A stretch of 64,000 nt of DNA. It comes from Clusia tigrina (Eukaryota; Arthropoda; Insecta; Diptera; Clusiidae). The stretch covers positions 95,526,542 through 95,590,541 of the forward strand of contig OV050032.1 of assembly GCA_920105625.2 (NCBI GenBank), given 5' to 3'. The translations under genes and the position numbers were made by a program. The notes under the pieces were generated by a model that did no database searches, was not told the DNA's origin, and saw nothing but the letters and a program-made list of their open reading frames with translations. How positions within the stretch are numbered: position 1 is the stretch's first letter; the number at the start of each line of letters is the position of its first letter. Positions 36,699-49,657 of the stretch are shown here, one piece after another.

Positions 36699-39600
36699 TT
36701 GCAACATACAAATGCTTGTATCTTTTTACTGGAGCGTCATAAAACCTGAAATTTTGTAACAAACAAGTACTCGAGCCTCTTGTCAATTTAAGCTATCGCT
36801 CAAAGCTATGCTACCCTTGAGTCCCAAATCAAACACTGATAAAACTTCAAATGGCCCTAACTTCTATACGGTACGTCCTACACCCATCAAAGTTTGCAAC
36901 ATACAAATGCTTGTAACTTTTTACTGGAGCGTCATAAAACCTTGAAATTTTGTAACAATAAAGTACCCGAGCCTCTTGTCAATTTAAGCTATCGCTCAAA
37001 GCTATGCTACCCTAGAGTCCCAAATCAAACACTGATAAAACTTCAAACGCCCCCAACTTCTTTACGGTACGTCCTACACCTATCAAAGTTTGCAACATAC
37101 AAATGCTTGTAACTTTTTACTGGAGCGTCATAAAATCTTGAAATTTTGTAACAATAAAGTACTCGAGCCTCTTGTCAATTTAAGCCATCGCTCAAAGCTA
37201 TGCTACCCTAGAGTCCCAAATCAAACACTGATAAAACTTCAAACGCCCCTAACTTCTATACAGTACGTCCTACACATATCAAAGTTTGCAACATACAAAT
37301 GCTTGTAACTTTTTACTGGAGCGTCATAAAACCATGAAATTTTGTAACAATAAAGTACTCGAGCCTCTTGTCAATTTAAGCCATCGCTCAAAGCTATGCT
37401 ACCCTAGAGTCCCAAATCAAACACTGATAAAACTTCAAACGCCCCTAACTTCTATACGGTACGTCCTACACATATCAAAGTTTGCAACATTCAAATGCTT
37501 GTAACTTTTTACTGGAGCGTCATAAAACCTTGAAATTTTGTAACAATGAAGTACTCGAGCCTCTTGTCAATTTAAGCCATCGCTCAAAGCTATGCTACCC
37601 TTGAGTCCCAAATCAAACACTGATAAAACTTCAAACGCCCCTAACTTCTTTACGGTACGTCCTACACCTATCAAAGTTTGCAACATACAAATGCTTGTAA
37701 CTTTTTACTGGAGCGTCATAAAACCTTGAAATTTTGTAACAATAAAGTACTCGAGCCTCTTGTCAATTTAAGCTATCGCTCAAAGCTATGCTACCCTAGA
37801 GTCCCAAATCAAACACTGATGAAACTTCAAACGCCCCCAACTTCTTTACGGTACGTCCTACACCTATCAAAGTTTGCAACATACAAATGCTTGTAACTTT
37901 TTACTGGAGCGTCATAAAACCTTGAAATTTTGTAACAATAAAGTTCTCGAGCCTCTTGTCAATTTAAGCCATCGCTCAAAGCTATGCTACCCTTGAGTCC
38001 CAAATCAAACACTGATAAAACTTCAAATGGCCCTAACTTCTATACGGTACGTCCTACACCTATCAAAGTTTGCAACATACAAATGCTTGTATCTTTTTAC
38101 TGGAGCGTCATAAAACCTGAAATTTTGTAACAAACAAGTACTCGAGCCTCTTGTCAATTTAAGCTATCGCTCAAAGCTATGCTACCCTTGAGTCCCAAAT
38201 CAAACACTGATAAAACTTCAAATGGCCCTAACTTCTATACGGTACGTCCTACACACATCAAAGTTTGCAACATACAAATGCTTGTAACTTTTTACTGGAG
38301 CGTCATAAAACCTTGAAATTTTGTAAAAATAAAGTACTCGATCCTCTTGTCAATTTAAGCTATCGCTCAAAGCTATTCTACCCTAGAGTCCCAAATCAAA
38401 CACTGATAAAACTTCAAACGCCCCCAACTTCTTTACGGTACGTCCTACACCTATCAAAGTTTGCAACATACAAATGCTTGTAACTTTTTACTGGAGCGTC
38501 ATAAAACCTTGAAATTTTGTAACAATAAAGTACTCGAGCCTCTTGTCAATTTAAGCCATCGCTCAAAGCTATGCTACCCTAGAGTCCCAAATCAAACACT
38601 GATAAAACTTCAAACGCCCCTAACTTCTATACAGTACGTCCTACACATATCAAAGTTTGCAACATACAAATGCTTGTAACTTTTTACTGGAGCGTCATAA
38701 AACCTTGAAATTTTGTAACAATAAAGTACTCGAGCCTCTTGTCAATTTAAGCCATCGCTCAAAGCTATGCTACCCTAGAGTCCCAAATCAAACACTGATA
38801 AAACTTCAAACGCCCCTAACTTCTATACGGTACGTCCTACACATATCAAAGTTTGCAACATTCAAATGCTTGTAACTTTTTACTGGAGCGTCATAAAACC
38901 TTGAAATTTTGTAATAATGAAGTACTCGAGCCTCTTGTCAATTTAAGCCATCGCTCAAAGCTATGCTACCCTTGAGTCCCAAATCAAACACTGATAAAAC
39001 TTCAAACGCCCCTAACTTCTTTACGGTACGTCCTACACCTATCAAAGTTTGCAACATACAAATGCTTGTAACTTTTTACTGGAGCGTCATAAAACCTTGA
39101 AATTTTGTAACAATAAAGTACTCGAGCCTCTTGTCAATTTAAGCCATCGCTCAAAGCTATGCTACCCTTGAGTCCCAAATCAAACACTGATAAAACTTCA
39201 AACGCCCCTAACTTCTTTACGGTACGTCCTACACCTATCAAAGTTTGCAACATACAAATGCTTATAACTTTTTACTAGAGCGTCATAAACCCTTGAAATT
39301 TTGTAACAATAAAGTACTCGAGCCTCTTGTCAATTTAAGCCATCGCTCAAAGCTATGCTACCCTTGAGTCCCAAATCAAACACAGATAAAACTTCAAATG
39401 GCCCTAACTTCTATACGGTACTTCCTACACCTATCAAAGTTTGCAACATACAAATGCTTGTAACTTTTTACTGGAGCGTCATAAAACCTTGAAATTTTGT
39501 AACATTAAAGTACTCGAGCCTCTTGTCAATTTAAGCCATCGCTCAAAGCTATGCTCCCCTTGAGTCCCAAATCAAACACTGATAAAACTTCAAATGGCCC

Positions 39601-40224
39601 TAACTTCTGTACGGTACGTCCTACACCTATCAAAGTTTGCAACATACAAATGCTTGTAACTTTTTACTGGAGCGTCATAAAACCTTGATATTTTGTAACA
39701 ATAAAGTACCCGAGCCTCTTGTCAATTTAAGCTATCGCTCAAAGCTATGCTACCCTAGAGTCCCAAATCAAACACTGATGAAACTTCAAACGCCCCCAAC
39801 TTCTTTACGGTACGTCCTACACCTATCAAAGTTTGCAACATACAAATGCTTGTAACTTTTTACTGGAGCGTCATAAAATCTTGAAATTTTGTAACAATGA
39901 AGTACTCGAGCCTCTTGTCAATTTAAGCCATCGCTCAAAGCTATGCTACCCTAGAGTCCCAAATAAAACACTGATAAAACTTCAAACGCCCCTAACTTCT
40001 ATAAGGTACATCCTACACCTATCAAAGTTTGCAACATTCAAATGCTTGTAACTTTTTACTGGAGCGTCATAAAACCTTGAAATTTTGTAACAATGAAGTA
40101 CTCGAGCCTCTTGTCAATTTAAGCCATCGCTCAAAGCTATGCTACCCTTGAGTCCCAAATCAAACACTGATAAAACTTCAAACGCCCCTAACTTCTTTAC
40201 AGTACGTCCTACACCTATCAAAGT

Positions 40225-40420
40225 TTGCAACATACAAATGCTTGTAACTTTTTACTGGAGCGTCATAAAACCTTGAAATTTTGTAACAATAAAGTACTCG
40301 AGCCTCTTGTCAATTTAAGCCATCGCTCAAAGCTATGCTACCCTTGAGTCCCAAATCAAACACTGATAAAACTTCAAATGGCCCTAACTTCTATACGGTA
40401 CGTCCTACACCCATCAAAGT
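40225..40420 (+). repeat. Hybrid monomer at a private one-monomer deletion
   Basis: Unit 1 has monomers 33963 and 34159 (195-bp subtype) here, and the third copy has 43163 and 43359. Unit 2 has one monomer instead, starting as the first and ending as the second (ACACCCATC). A 195-bp deletion by exchange between neighbours explains it. Confidence 0.85.
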
Positions 40421-42493
40421 TTGCAACATACAAATGCTTGTAACTTTTTACTGGAGCGTCATAAAACCTTGAAATTGTGTAACAATAAAGTACCCGAGCC
40501 TCTTGTCAATTTAAGCTATCGCTCAAAGCTATGCTACCCTAGAGTCCCAAATCAAACACTGATAAAACTTCAAACGCCCCCAACTTCTTTACGGTACGTC
40601 CTACACCTATCAAAGTTTGCAACATACAAATGCTTGTAACTTTTTACTGGAGCGTCATAAAACCTTGAAATTTTATAACAATAAAGTACTCGAGCCTCTT
40701 GTCAATTTAAGCCATCGCTCAAAGCTATGCTACCCTAGAGTCCCAAATCAAACACTGTTAAACTTCAAACGCCCCTAACTTCTATACAGTACGTCCTACA
40801 CATATCAAAGTTTGCAACATACAAATGCTTGTAACTTTTTACTGGAGCGTCATAAAACCTTGAAATTTTGTAACAATAAAGTACTCGAGCCTCTTGTCAA
40901 TTTAAGCCATCGCTCAAAGTTATGCTACCCTAGAGTCCCAAATCAAACACTGATAAAACTTCAAACGCCCCTAACTCCTATACGGTACGTCCTACACATA
41001 TCAAATTTGCAACATTCAAATGCTTGTAACTTTTTACTGGAGCGTCATAAAACCTTGAAATTTTGTAACAATGAAGTACTCGAGCCTCTTGTCAATTTAA
41101 GCCATCGCTCAAAGCTATGCTACCCTTGAGTCCCAAATCAAACACTGATAAAACTTCAAACGCCCCTAACTTCTTTACGGTACGTCCTACACCTATCAAA
41201 GTTTGCAACATACAAATGCTTGTAACTTTTTACTGGAGCGTCATAAAACCTTGAAATTTTGTAACAATAAAGTACTCGAGCCTCTTGTCAATTTAAGCCA
41301 TCGCTCAAAGCTATGCTACCCTTGAGTCCCAAATCAAACACTGATAAAACTTCAAATGGCCCTAACTTCTATACGGTACGTCCCACACCTATCAAAGTTT
41401 GCAACATACAAATGCTTGCAGCTTTTTACTGGAGCGTCATAAAACCTTGAAATTTTGTAACAATAAAGTACTCGAGCCTCTTGTCAATTTAAGCCATCGC
41501 TCAAAGCTATGCTACCCTAGAGTCCCAAATCAAACACTGATAAAACTTCAAACGCCCCTAACTTCTATACAGTACGTCCTACACATATCAAAGTTTGCAA
41601 CATACAAATGCTTGTAACTTTTTACTGGAGCGTCATAAAACCTTGAAATTTTGTAACAATAAAGTACTCGAGCCTCTTGTCAATTTAAGCCATCGCTCAA
41701 AGCTATGCTACCCTAGAGTCCCAAATCAAACACTGATAAAACTTCAAACGCCCCTAACTTCTATACGGTACGTCCTACACATATCAAAGTTTGCAACATT
41801 CAAATGCTTGTAACTTTTTACTGGAGCGTCATAAAACCTTGAAATTTTGTAACAATGAAGTACTCGAGCCTCTTGTCAATTTAAGCCATCGCTCAAAGCT
41901 ATGCTACCCTTGAGTCCCAAATCAAACACTGATAAAACTTCAAACGCCCCTAACTTCTTTACGGTACGTCCTACACCTATCAAAGTTTGCAACATACAAA
42001 TGCTTGTAACTTTTTACTGGAGCGTCATAAAACCTTGAAATTTTGTAACAATAAAGTACTCGAGCCTCTTGTCAATTTAAGCCATCGCTCAAAGCTATGC
42101 TACCCTTGAGTCCCAAATCAAACACTGATAAAACTTCAAACGCCCCTAACTTCTTTACGGTACGTCCTACACCTATCAAAGTTTGCAACATACAAATGCT
42201 TATAACTTTTTACTAGAGCGTCATAAAACCTTGAAATTTTGTAACAATAAAGTACTCGAGCCTCTTGTCAATTTAAGCCATCGCTCAAAGCTATGCTACC
42301 CTTGAGTCCCAAATCAAACACAGATAAAACTTCAAATGGCCCTAACTTCTATACGGTACTTCCTACACCTATCAAAGTTTGCAACATACAAATGCTTGTA
42401 ACTTTTTACTGGAGCGTCATAAAACCTTGAAATTTTGTAACATTAAAGTACTCGAGCCTCTTGTCAATTTAAGCCATCGCTCAAAGCTATGCT

Positions 42494-44670
42494 CCCCTTG
42501 AGTCCCAAATCAAACACTGATAAAACTTCAAATGGCCCTAACTTCTGTACGGTACGTCCTACACCTATCAAAGTTTGCAACATACAAATGCTTGTAACTT
42601 TTTACTGGAGCGTCATAAAACCTTGATATTTTGTAACAATAAAGTACCCGAGCCTCTTGTCAATTTAAGCTATCGCTCAAAGCTATGCTACCTTAGAGTC
42701 CCAAATCAAACACTGATGAAACTTCAAACGCCCCCAACTTCTTTACGGTACGTCCTACACCTATCAAAGTTTGCAACATACAAATGCTTGTAACTTTTTA
42801 CTGGAGCGTCATAAAATCTTGAAATTTTGTAACAATGAAGTACTCGAGCCTCTTGTCAATTTAAGCCATCGCTCAAAGCTATGCTACCCTAGAGTCCCAA
42901 ATAAAACACTGATAAAACTTCAAACGCCCCTAACTTCTATAAGGTACATCCTACACCTATCAAAGTTTGCAACATTCAAATGCTTGTAACTTTTTACTGG
43001 AGCGTCATAAAACCTTGAAATTTTGTAACAATGAAGTACTCGAGCCTCTTGTCAATTTAAGCCATCGCTCAAAGCTATGCTACCCTTGAGTCCCAAATCA
43101 AACACTGATAAAACTTCAAACGCCCCTAACTTCTTTACAGTACGTCCTACACCTATCAAAGTTTGCAACATACAAATGCTTGTAACTTTTTACTGGAGCG
43201 TCATAAAACCTTGAAATTTTGTAACAATAAAGTACTCGAGCCTCTTGTCAATTTAAGCCATCGCTCAAAGCTATGCTACCCTTGAGTCCCAAATCAAACA
43301 CTGATAAAACTTCAAATGGCCCTAACTTCTATACGGTACGTCCTACACCTATCAAAGTTTGCAACATACAAATGCTTATATCTTTTTACTGGAGCGTCAT
43401 AAAACCTGAAATTTTGTAACAAACAAGTACTCGAGCCTCTTGTCAATTTAAGCTATCGCTCAAAGCTATGCTACCCTTGAGTCCCAAATCAAACACTGAT
43501 AAAACTTCAAATGGCCCTAACTTCTATACGGTACGTCCTACACCCATCAAAGTTTGCAACATACAAATGCTTGTAACTTTTTACTGGAGCGTCATAAAAC
43601 CTTGAAATTGTGTAACAATAAAGTACCCGAGCCTCTTGTCAATTTAAGCTATCGCTCAAAGCTATGCTACCCTAGAGTCCCAAATCAAACACTGATAAAA
43701 CTTCAAACGCCCCCAACTTCTTTACGGTACGTCCTACACCTATCAAAGTTTGCAACATACAAATGCTTGTAACTTTTTACTGGAGCGTCATAAAACCTTG
43801 AAATTTTATAACAATAAAGTACTCGAGCCTCTTGTCAATTTAAGCCATCGCTCAAAGCTATGCTACCCTAGAGTCCCAAATCAAACACTGTTAAACTTCA
43901 AACGCCCCTAACTTCTATACAGTACGTCCTACACATATCAAAGTTTGCAACATACAAATGCTTGTAACTTTTTACTGGAGCGTCATAAAACCTTGAAATT
44001 TTGTAACAATAAAGTACTCGAGCCTCTTGTCAATTTAAGCCATCGCTCAAAGTTATGCTACCCTAGAGTCCCAAATCAAACACTGATAAAACTAAAAACG
44101 CCCCTAACTCCTATACGGTACGTCCTACACATATCAAAGTTTGCAACATTCAAATGCTTGTAACTTTTTACTGGAGCGTCATAAAACCTTGAAATTTTGT
44201 AACAATGAAGTACTCGAGCCTCTTGTCAATTTAAGCCATCGCTCAAAGCTATGCTACCCTTGAGTCCCAAATCAAACACTGATAAAACTTCAAACGCCCC
44301 TAACTTCTTTACGGTACGTCCTACACCTATCAAAGTTTGCAACATACAAATGCTTGTAACTTTTTACTGGAGCGTCATAAAACCTTGAAATTTTGTAACA
44401 ATAAAGTACTCGAGCCTCTTGTCAATTTAAGCCATCGCTCAAAGCTATGCTACCCTTGAGTCCCAAATCAAACACTGATAAAACTTCAAATGGCCCTAAC
44501 TTCTATACGGTACGTCCCACACCTATCAAAGTTTGCAACATACAAATGCTTGCAGCTTTTTACTGGAGCGTCATAAAACCTTGAAATTTTGTAACAATAA
44601 AGTACTCGAGCCTCTTGTCAATTTAAGCCATCGCTCAAAGCTATGCTACCCTAGAGTCCCAAATCAAACA
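42494..44670. repeat. Third, partial copy of part of the 6.2-kb unit
   Basis: Monomers 42575, 42771, 43359, 43554, 43750 and 43945 repeat 33375-34745 (9200 bp away) and, less one monomer, 39637-40812 (2938 bp at the start). The match continues to about the TTGCAGC monomer at 44533, whose end switches to the CTGCAAACGAGCC class. The right boundary is therefore approximate. Confidence 0.83.
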
Positions 44671-44728
44671 CTGATAAAACTGCAAACGAGCCTAACTTCT
44701 TTACGGTACGTCCTACACATATCAAAGT
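43945..44728. repeat. 4-monomer block, first copy (980-bp spacing)
   Basis: Order: CTAACTCCTAT class; AATGAAG with CTTGAG; ATGGCCC class; CTGCAAACGAGCC with TTGCCACATTC. Matches 44925-45708. The fifth monomers (44729 and 45709) differ. A private CTAAAAACG occurs near 44094. Confidence 0.78.
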
Positions 44729-44924
44729 TTGCCACATTCAAATGCTTGTAACTTTTTACTGGAGCGTCATAAAACCTTGAAATTTTGTAACAATGAAGTA
44801 CTCGAGCCTCTTGTCAATTTAAGCCATCGCTCAAAGCTATGCTACCCTTGAGTCCCAAATCAAACACTGATAAAACTTCAAATGGCCCTAACTTTTATAC
44901 GGTACGTCCTACACCTATCAAAGA

Positions 44925-45708
44925 TTGCAACATACAAATGCTTGTAACTTTTTACTGGAGCGTCATAAAACCTTGAAATTTTGTAACAATAAAGTACTCG
45001 AGCCTCTTGTCAATTTAAGCCATCGCTCAAAGCTATGCTACCCTAGAGTCCCAAATCAAACACTGATAAAACTTCAAACGCCCCTAACTCCTATACGGTA
45101 CGTCCTACACATATCAAAGTTTGCAACATTCAAATGCTTGTAACTTTTTACTGGAGCGTCATAAAACCTTGAAATTTTGTAACAATGAAGTACTCGAGCC
45201 TCTTGTCAATTTAAGCCATCGCTCAAAGCTATGCTACCCTTGAGTCCCAAATCAAACACTGATAAAACTTCAAACGCCCCTAACTTCTTTACGGTACGTC
45301 CTACACCTATCAAAGTTTGCAACATACAAATGCTTGTAACTTTTTACTGGAGCGTCATAAAACCTTGAAATTTTGTAACAATAAAGTACTCGAGCCTCTT
45401 GTCAATTTAAGCCATCGCTCAAAGCTATGCTACCCTTGAGTCCCAAATCAAACACTGATAAAACTTCAAATGGCCCTAACTTTTATACGGTACGTCCTAC
45501 ACCTATCAAAGATTGCAACATACAAATGCTTGTAACTTTTTACTGGAGCGTCATAAAACCTTGAAATTTTGTAACAATAAAGTACTCGAGCCTCTTGTCA
45601 ATTTAAGCCATCGCTCAAAGCTATGCTACCCTAGAGTCCCAAATCCAACACTGATAAAACTGCAAACGAGCCTAACTTCTTTACGGTACGTCCTACACAT
45701 ATCAAAGT
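44925..45708. repeat. 4-monomer block, second copy (980-bp spacing)
   Basis: Second copy of the 43945 order. It carries AACTTTTATACGG with AAAGATTGC in its third monomer, also found in monomer 44729, and a private AATCCAACACTG near 45645. Confidence 0.78.
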
Positions 45709-45743
45709 TTGCCACATTCAAATGCTTGTAACTTTTTACTGGA

Positions 45744-47700
45744 GCGTCATAAAACCTTGAAATTTTGTAACAACAAAGTACTCGAGCATCTTGTCAATTT
45801 AAGTTATCGCTCAAAGCTATGCTACCATTGAGTCCCAAATCAAACACTGATTAAACTTCAAATGGCAATAACTTCTATACGGTACGTCCTACACCTATCA
45901 AAGTTTGCAACATACAAATGCTTATATCTTTTTACTGGAGCGTCATAAAACCTGAAATTTTGTAACAAACAAGTACTCGAGCATCTTGTCAATTTAAGCT
46001 ATCGCTCAAAGCTATGCTACCCTTGAGTCCCAAATCAAACACTGATAAAACTTCAAATGGCCCTAACTTCTATACGGTACGTCCTACACCCATCAAAGTT
46101 TGCAACATACAAATGCTTGTAACTTTTTACTGGAGCGTCATAAAACCTTGAAATTTTGTAACAATAAAGTACCCGAGCCTGTTGTCAATTTAAGCTATCG
46201 CTCAAAGCTATGCTACCCTAGAGTCCCAAATCAAACACTGATAAAACTTCAAACGCCCCCAACTTCTTTACGGTACGTCCTACACCTATCAAAGTTTGCA
46301 ACATACAAATGCTTGTAACTTTGTACTGGAGCGTCATAAAACCTTGAAATTTTGTAACAATAAAGTACTCGAGCCTCTTGTCAATTTAAGCCATCGCTCA
46401 AAGCTATGCTACCCTAGAGTCCCAAATCAAACACTGTTAAACTTCAAACGCCCCTAACTTCTATACAGTACGTCCTACACATATCAAAGTTTGCAACATA
46501 CAAATGCTTGTAACTTTTTATTGGAGCGTCATAAAACCTTGAAATTTTGTAACAATAAAGTACTCGAGCCTCTTGTCAATTTAAGCCATCGCTCAAAGTT
46601 ATGCTACCCTAGAGTCCCAAATCAAACACTGATAAAACTTCAAACGAGCCTAACTTCTTTACGGTACGTCCTACACATATCAAAGTTTGCCACATTCAAA
46701 TGCTTGTAACTTTTTACTTGAGCGTCATAAAACCTTGAAATTTTGTAACAACAAAGTACTCGAGCATCTTGTCAATTTAAGTTATCGCTCAAAGCTATGC
46801 TACCATTGAGTCCCAAATCAAACACTGATTAAACTTCAAATGGCAATAACTTCTATACGGTACGTCCAACACCTATCAAAGTTTGCAACATACAAATGCT
46901 TGTATCTTTTTACTGGAGCGTCATAAAACCTGAAATTTTGTAACAAACAAGTACTCGAGCCTCTTGTCAATTTAAGCTATCGCTCAAAGCTATGCTACCC
47001 TTGAGTCCCAAATCAAACACTGATAAAACTTCAAATGGCCCTAACTTCTATACGGTACGTCCTACACCCATCAAAGTTTGCAACATACAAATGCTTGTAA
47101 CTTTTTACTGGAGCGTCATAAAACCTTGAAATTTTGTAACAATAAAGTACCCGAGCCTCTTGTCAATTTAAGCTATCGCTCAAAGCTATGCTACCCTAGA
47201 GTCCCAAATCAAACACTGATAAAACTTCAAACGCCCCTAACTTCTTTACGGTACGTCCAACACATATCAAAGTTTGCAACATTCAAATGCTTGTAACTTT
47301 TTACGGGAGCGTCATAAAACCTTGAAATTTTGTAACAATGAAGTACTCGAGCCTCTTGTCAATTTAAGCCATCGGTCCAAGCTATGCTACCCTTGAGTCC
47401 CAAATCAAACACTGATAAAACTTCAAACGCCCCTTACTTCTTTATGGTGCGTCCTACACATATCAAAGTTTGCAACATACAAATGCTTGTAACTTTTTAC
47501 TGGAGCGTCATAAAACCTTGAAATTTTGTAACAATAAAGTACTCGAGCCTCTTGTCAATATAAGCTATCGCTCAAAGCTATGCTACCCTAGAGTCCCAAA
47601 TCAAACACTGATAAAACTTCAAACGTCCCTAACTTCTTTACGGTACGTCCTACACCTATCAAAGTTTGCAACATACAAATGCTTGTAACTTTTTACTGGA
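45744..47700. repeat. 1957-bp tandem duplication, unit 1 (10 monomers)
   Basis: Ten monomers, three of them 195 bp. Markers: CAACAAAG, TATATCTTTTT, CCTGTTGTC, CTTTGTACTGG, GTTAAAC, TTTTTATTGG, CGAGCC with GCCACATTC, TACTTGAGCG, GTCCAACACC, TCGGTCC and GGTGCGTCC. Read against the next unit, I found no difference in the stretches compared in full and at all these markers. Boundaries are uncertain by up to about 25 bp because the flanking monomers agree there. Confidence 0.92.
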
Positions 47701-49657
47701 GCGTCATAAAACCTTGAAATTTTGTAACAACAAAGTACTCGAGCATCTTGTCAATTTAAGTTATCGCTCAAAGCTATGCTACCATTGAGTCCCAAATCAA
47801 ACACTGATTAAACTTCAAATGGCAATAACTTCTATACGGTACGTCCTACACCTATCAAAGTTTGCAACATACAAATGCTTATATCTTTTTACTGGAGCGT
47901 CATAAAACCTGAAATTTTGTAACAAACAAGTACTCGAGCATCTTGTCAATTTAAGCTATCGCTCAAAGCTATGCTACCCTTGAGTCCCAAATCAAACACT
48001 GATAAAACTTCAAATGGCCCTAACTTCTATACGGTACGTCCTACACCCATCAAAGTTTGCAACATACAAATGCTTGTAACTTTTTACTGGAGCGTCATAA
48101 AACCTTGAAATTTTGTAACAATAAAGTACCCGAGCCTGTTGTCAATTTAAGCTATCGCTCAAAGCTATGCTACCCTAGAGTCCCAAATCAAACACTGATA
48201 AAACTTCAAACGCCCCCAACTTCTTTACGGTACGTCCTACACCTATCAAAGTTTGCAACATACAAATGCTTGTAACTTTGTACTGGAGCGTCATAAAACC
48301 TTGAAATTTTGTAACAATAAAGTACTCGAGCCTCTTGTCAATTTAAGCCATCGCTCAAAGCTATGCTACCCTAGAGTCCCAAATCAAACACTGTTAAACT
48401 TCAAACGCCCCTAACTTCTATACAGTACGTCCTACACATATCAAAGTTTGCAACATACAAATGCTTGTAACTTTTTATTGGAGCGTCATAAAACCTTGAA
48501 ATTTTGTAACAATAAAGTACTCGAGCCTCTTGTCAATTTAAGCCATCGCTCAAAGTTATGCTACCCTAGAGTCCCAAATCAAACACTGATAAAACTTCAA
48601 ACGAGCCTAACTTCTTTACGGTACGTCCTACACATATCAAAGTTTGCCACATTCAAATGCTTGTAACTTTTTACTTGAGCGTCATAAAACCTTGAAATTT
48701 TGTAACAACAAAGTACTCGAGCATCTTGTCAATTTAAGTTATCGCTCAAAGCTATGCTACCATTGAGTCCCAAATCAAACACTGATTAAACTTCAAATGG
48801 CAATAACTTCTATACGGTACGTCCAACACCTATCAAAGTTTGCAACATACAAATGCTTGTATCTTTTTACTGGAGCGTCATAAAACCTGAAATTTTGTAA
48901 CAAACAAGTACTCGAGCCTCTTGTCAATTTAAGCTATCGCTCAAAGCTATGCTACCCTTGAGTCCCAAATCAAACACTGATAAAACTTCAAATGGCCCTA
49001 ACTTCTATACGGTACGTCCTACACCCATCAAAGTTTGCAACATACAAATGCTTGTAACTTTTTACTGGAGCGTCATAAAACCTTGAAATTTTGTAACAAT
49101 AAAGTACCCGAGCCTCTTGTCAATTTAAGCTATCGCTCAAAGCTATGCTACCCTAGAGTCCCAAATCAAACACTGATAAAACTTCAAACGCCCCTAACTT
49201 CTTTACGGTACGTCCAACACATATCAAAGTTTGCAACATTCAAATGCTTGTAACTTTTTACGGGAGCGTCATAAAACCTTGAAATTTTGTAACAATGAAG
49301 TACTCGAGCCTCTTGTCAATTTAAGCCATCGGTCCAAGCTATGCTACCCTTGAGTCCCAAATCAAACACTGATAAAACTTCAAACGCCCCTTACTTCTTT
49401 ATGGTGCGTCCTACACATATCAAAGTTTGCAACATACAAATGCTTGTAACTTTTTACTGGAGCGTCATAAAACCTTGAAATTTTGTAACAATAAAGTACT
49501 CGAGCCTCTTGTCAATATAAGCTATCGCTCAAAGCTATGCTACCCTAGAGTCCCAAATCAAACACTGATAAAACTTCAAACGTCCCTAACTTCTTTACGG
49601 TACGTCCTACACCTATCAAAGTTTGCAACATACAAATGCTTGTAACTTTTTACTGGA
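47701..49657. repeat. 1957-bp tandem duplication, unit 2
   Basis: Second copy with the same markers at exactly 1957 bp. It ends where monomer 49623 shows GGATCGTC, which the first unit lacks at the equivalent place (47701). The absence of visible differences makes this the youngest duplication in the window, or possibly an assembly effect. Confidence 0.92.

Larger units (their letters stand above)
36427..42493. repeat. Tandem duplication of about 6.2 kb, unit 2 (6067 bp)
   Basis: Second unit in the same order. After about 40,225 the spacing to unit 1 drops from 6262 to 6067 bp, because one 195-bp monomer is missing here: monomer 40225 begins like 33963 and ends like 34159. Unit 2 ends inside monomer 42379, the intact counterpart of the hybrid at 36312. 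After that the sequence repeats from the 33,294 position a third time. Confidence 0.88.
25749..49657. repeat. Array domain III: 195-bp subtype and large duplications
   Basis: This domain is marked by the first appearance of the 195-bp subtype (CCTGAAA with AACAAACAAG), by the class with ACCCGAGCC and CGCCCCCAAC, and by the pair TATAAC/CACAGAT/GTACTTCC then CATTAAAG with CTCCCC. It contains tandem duplications of about 783 bp, 588 bp, 6.2 kb, 784 bp and 1957 bp. Nothing but satellite is present. Confidence 0.87.

Noticed and set aside
18595..41129. Longer open frames of 83-105 codons (18595-18846, 20206-20478, 30255-30506, 34745-35062, 40812-41129)
   Set aside because: Each coincides with an insertion or deletion listed among the features, which moves the frame past the usual stop. 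They are accidents of length variation, not fused genes.
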